Shown here in pieces: positions 4,936 to 5,037 of a stretch of DNA of 5,037 bases; position 1 is the stretch's first letter; each line of letters opens with the position of its first letter. The position numbers and the translations under genes are program-made. This DNA comes from Pseudomonadota bacterium (GTDB taxonomy: Bacteria; Pseudomonadota; Gammaproteobacteria; Burkholderiales; Rhodocyclaceae), in assembly GCA_009778425.1 (NCBI GenBank), contig WRJU01000112.1, positions 1-5,037 of the forward strand, given 5' to 3'. The notes under the pieces were generated by a model, which worked only from the letters and a program-made list of their open reading frames with translations, was not told the DNA's origin and ran no database searches.

Positions 4936-5037
4936 TTACACCGCGAACACCTGTTTCACCCGCAACGTCTCATCGCGTTCGATCAGCCCGATCAGGCGGT
5001 CGATGTTGGGATGCTTGCCGGGATTCAAACGCGCTTC
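4936..5037 (-). CDS. C-terminal 33 residues of an unidentified protein (cut by window edge)
   Basis: The minus-strand frame is open from the right edge to a TAA at 4936-4938, encoding 33 residues that include NPGKHPNIDRLIGLIERD and end LRVKQVFAV. The codon use (GC-rich third positions) and the tidy convergent stop arrangement with pncC support a real gene. The PGKHPNIDRL segment faintly recalls small proteins of the DUF2322 type, but this is a weak memory and not an identification. No function is assigned. Confidence 0.6.
   Translation of the reverse strand, partial: EARLNPGKHPNIDRLIGLIERDETLRVKQVFAV

Overview
This window looks like the chromosome of a GC-rich proteobacterium, most likely a betaproteobacterium or close relative. 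Three things point there: the ribosomal protein S1 sequence, the pgpA-pncC pair whose reading frames nearly touch, and a fused NnrE-NnrD protein. I judged this by memory of these families, not by a database search. No rRNA, tRNA, CRISPR array, toxin-antitoxin pair, prophage gene or complete mobile element is visible. I found no clear undescribed multi-gene system; the interesting signals are smaller and listed as findings.

Layout. Bases 1-510 (minus) are the first 170 codons of rpsA, which runs off the left edge. Bases 511-1318 have no intact gene. They hold, from right to left in rpsA's direction, a likely rpsA promoter and a long leader with two hairpins and no Shine-Dalgarno sequence, a repeat-like hairpin, a probable C-terminal remnant of a LysR-type regulator (minus), and a decayed C-terminal end of an IS5-family transposase (plus). 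Bases 1319-2827 (plus) encode the bifunctional NAD(P)HX repair enzyme. Its stop lies 3 bases from the stop of a convergent family 2 glycosyltransferase (2831-3829, minus). That gene has an unusual C-terminal tail made from a 21-bp tandem repeat and hairpin-rich DNA. Divergent from it, an extended -10 promoter drives pgpA (3914-4420) and pncC (4424-4927), a tight two-gene operon. The last 102 bases (minus) are the 3' end of an unidentified gene that converges on pncC.

How the genes fit together. Most of the content is housekeeping: translation (S1), nicotinamide cofactor maintenance (Nnr repairs hydrated NAD(P)H, PncC deamidates NMN for NAD recycling), phospholipid synthesis (PgpA makes phosphatidylglycerol) and a sugar transfer step of unknown substrate. 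Two separate genes for NAD repair and salvage within 2.5 kb is suggestive but may be coincidence. The region between rpsA and nnr looks like an old insertion and decay zone.
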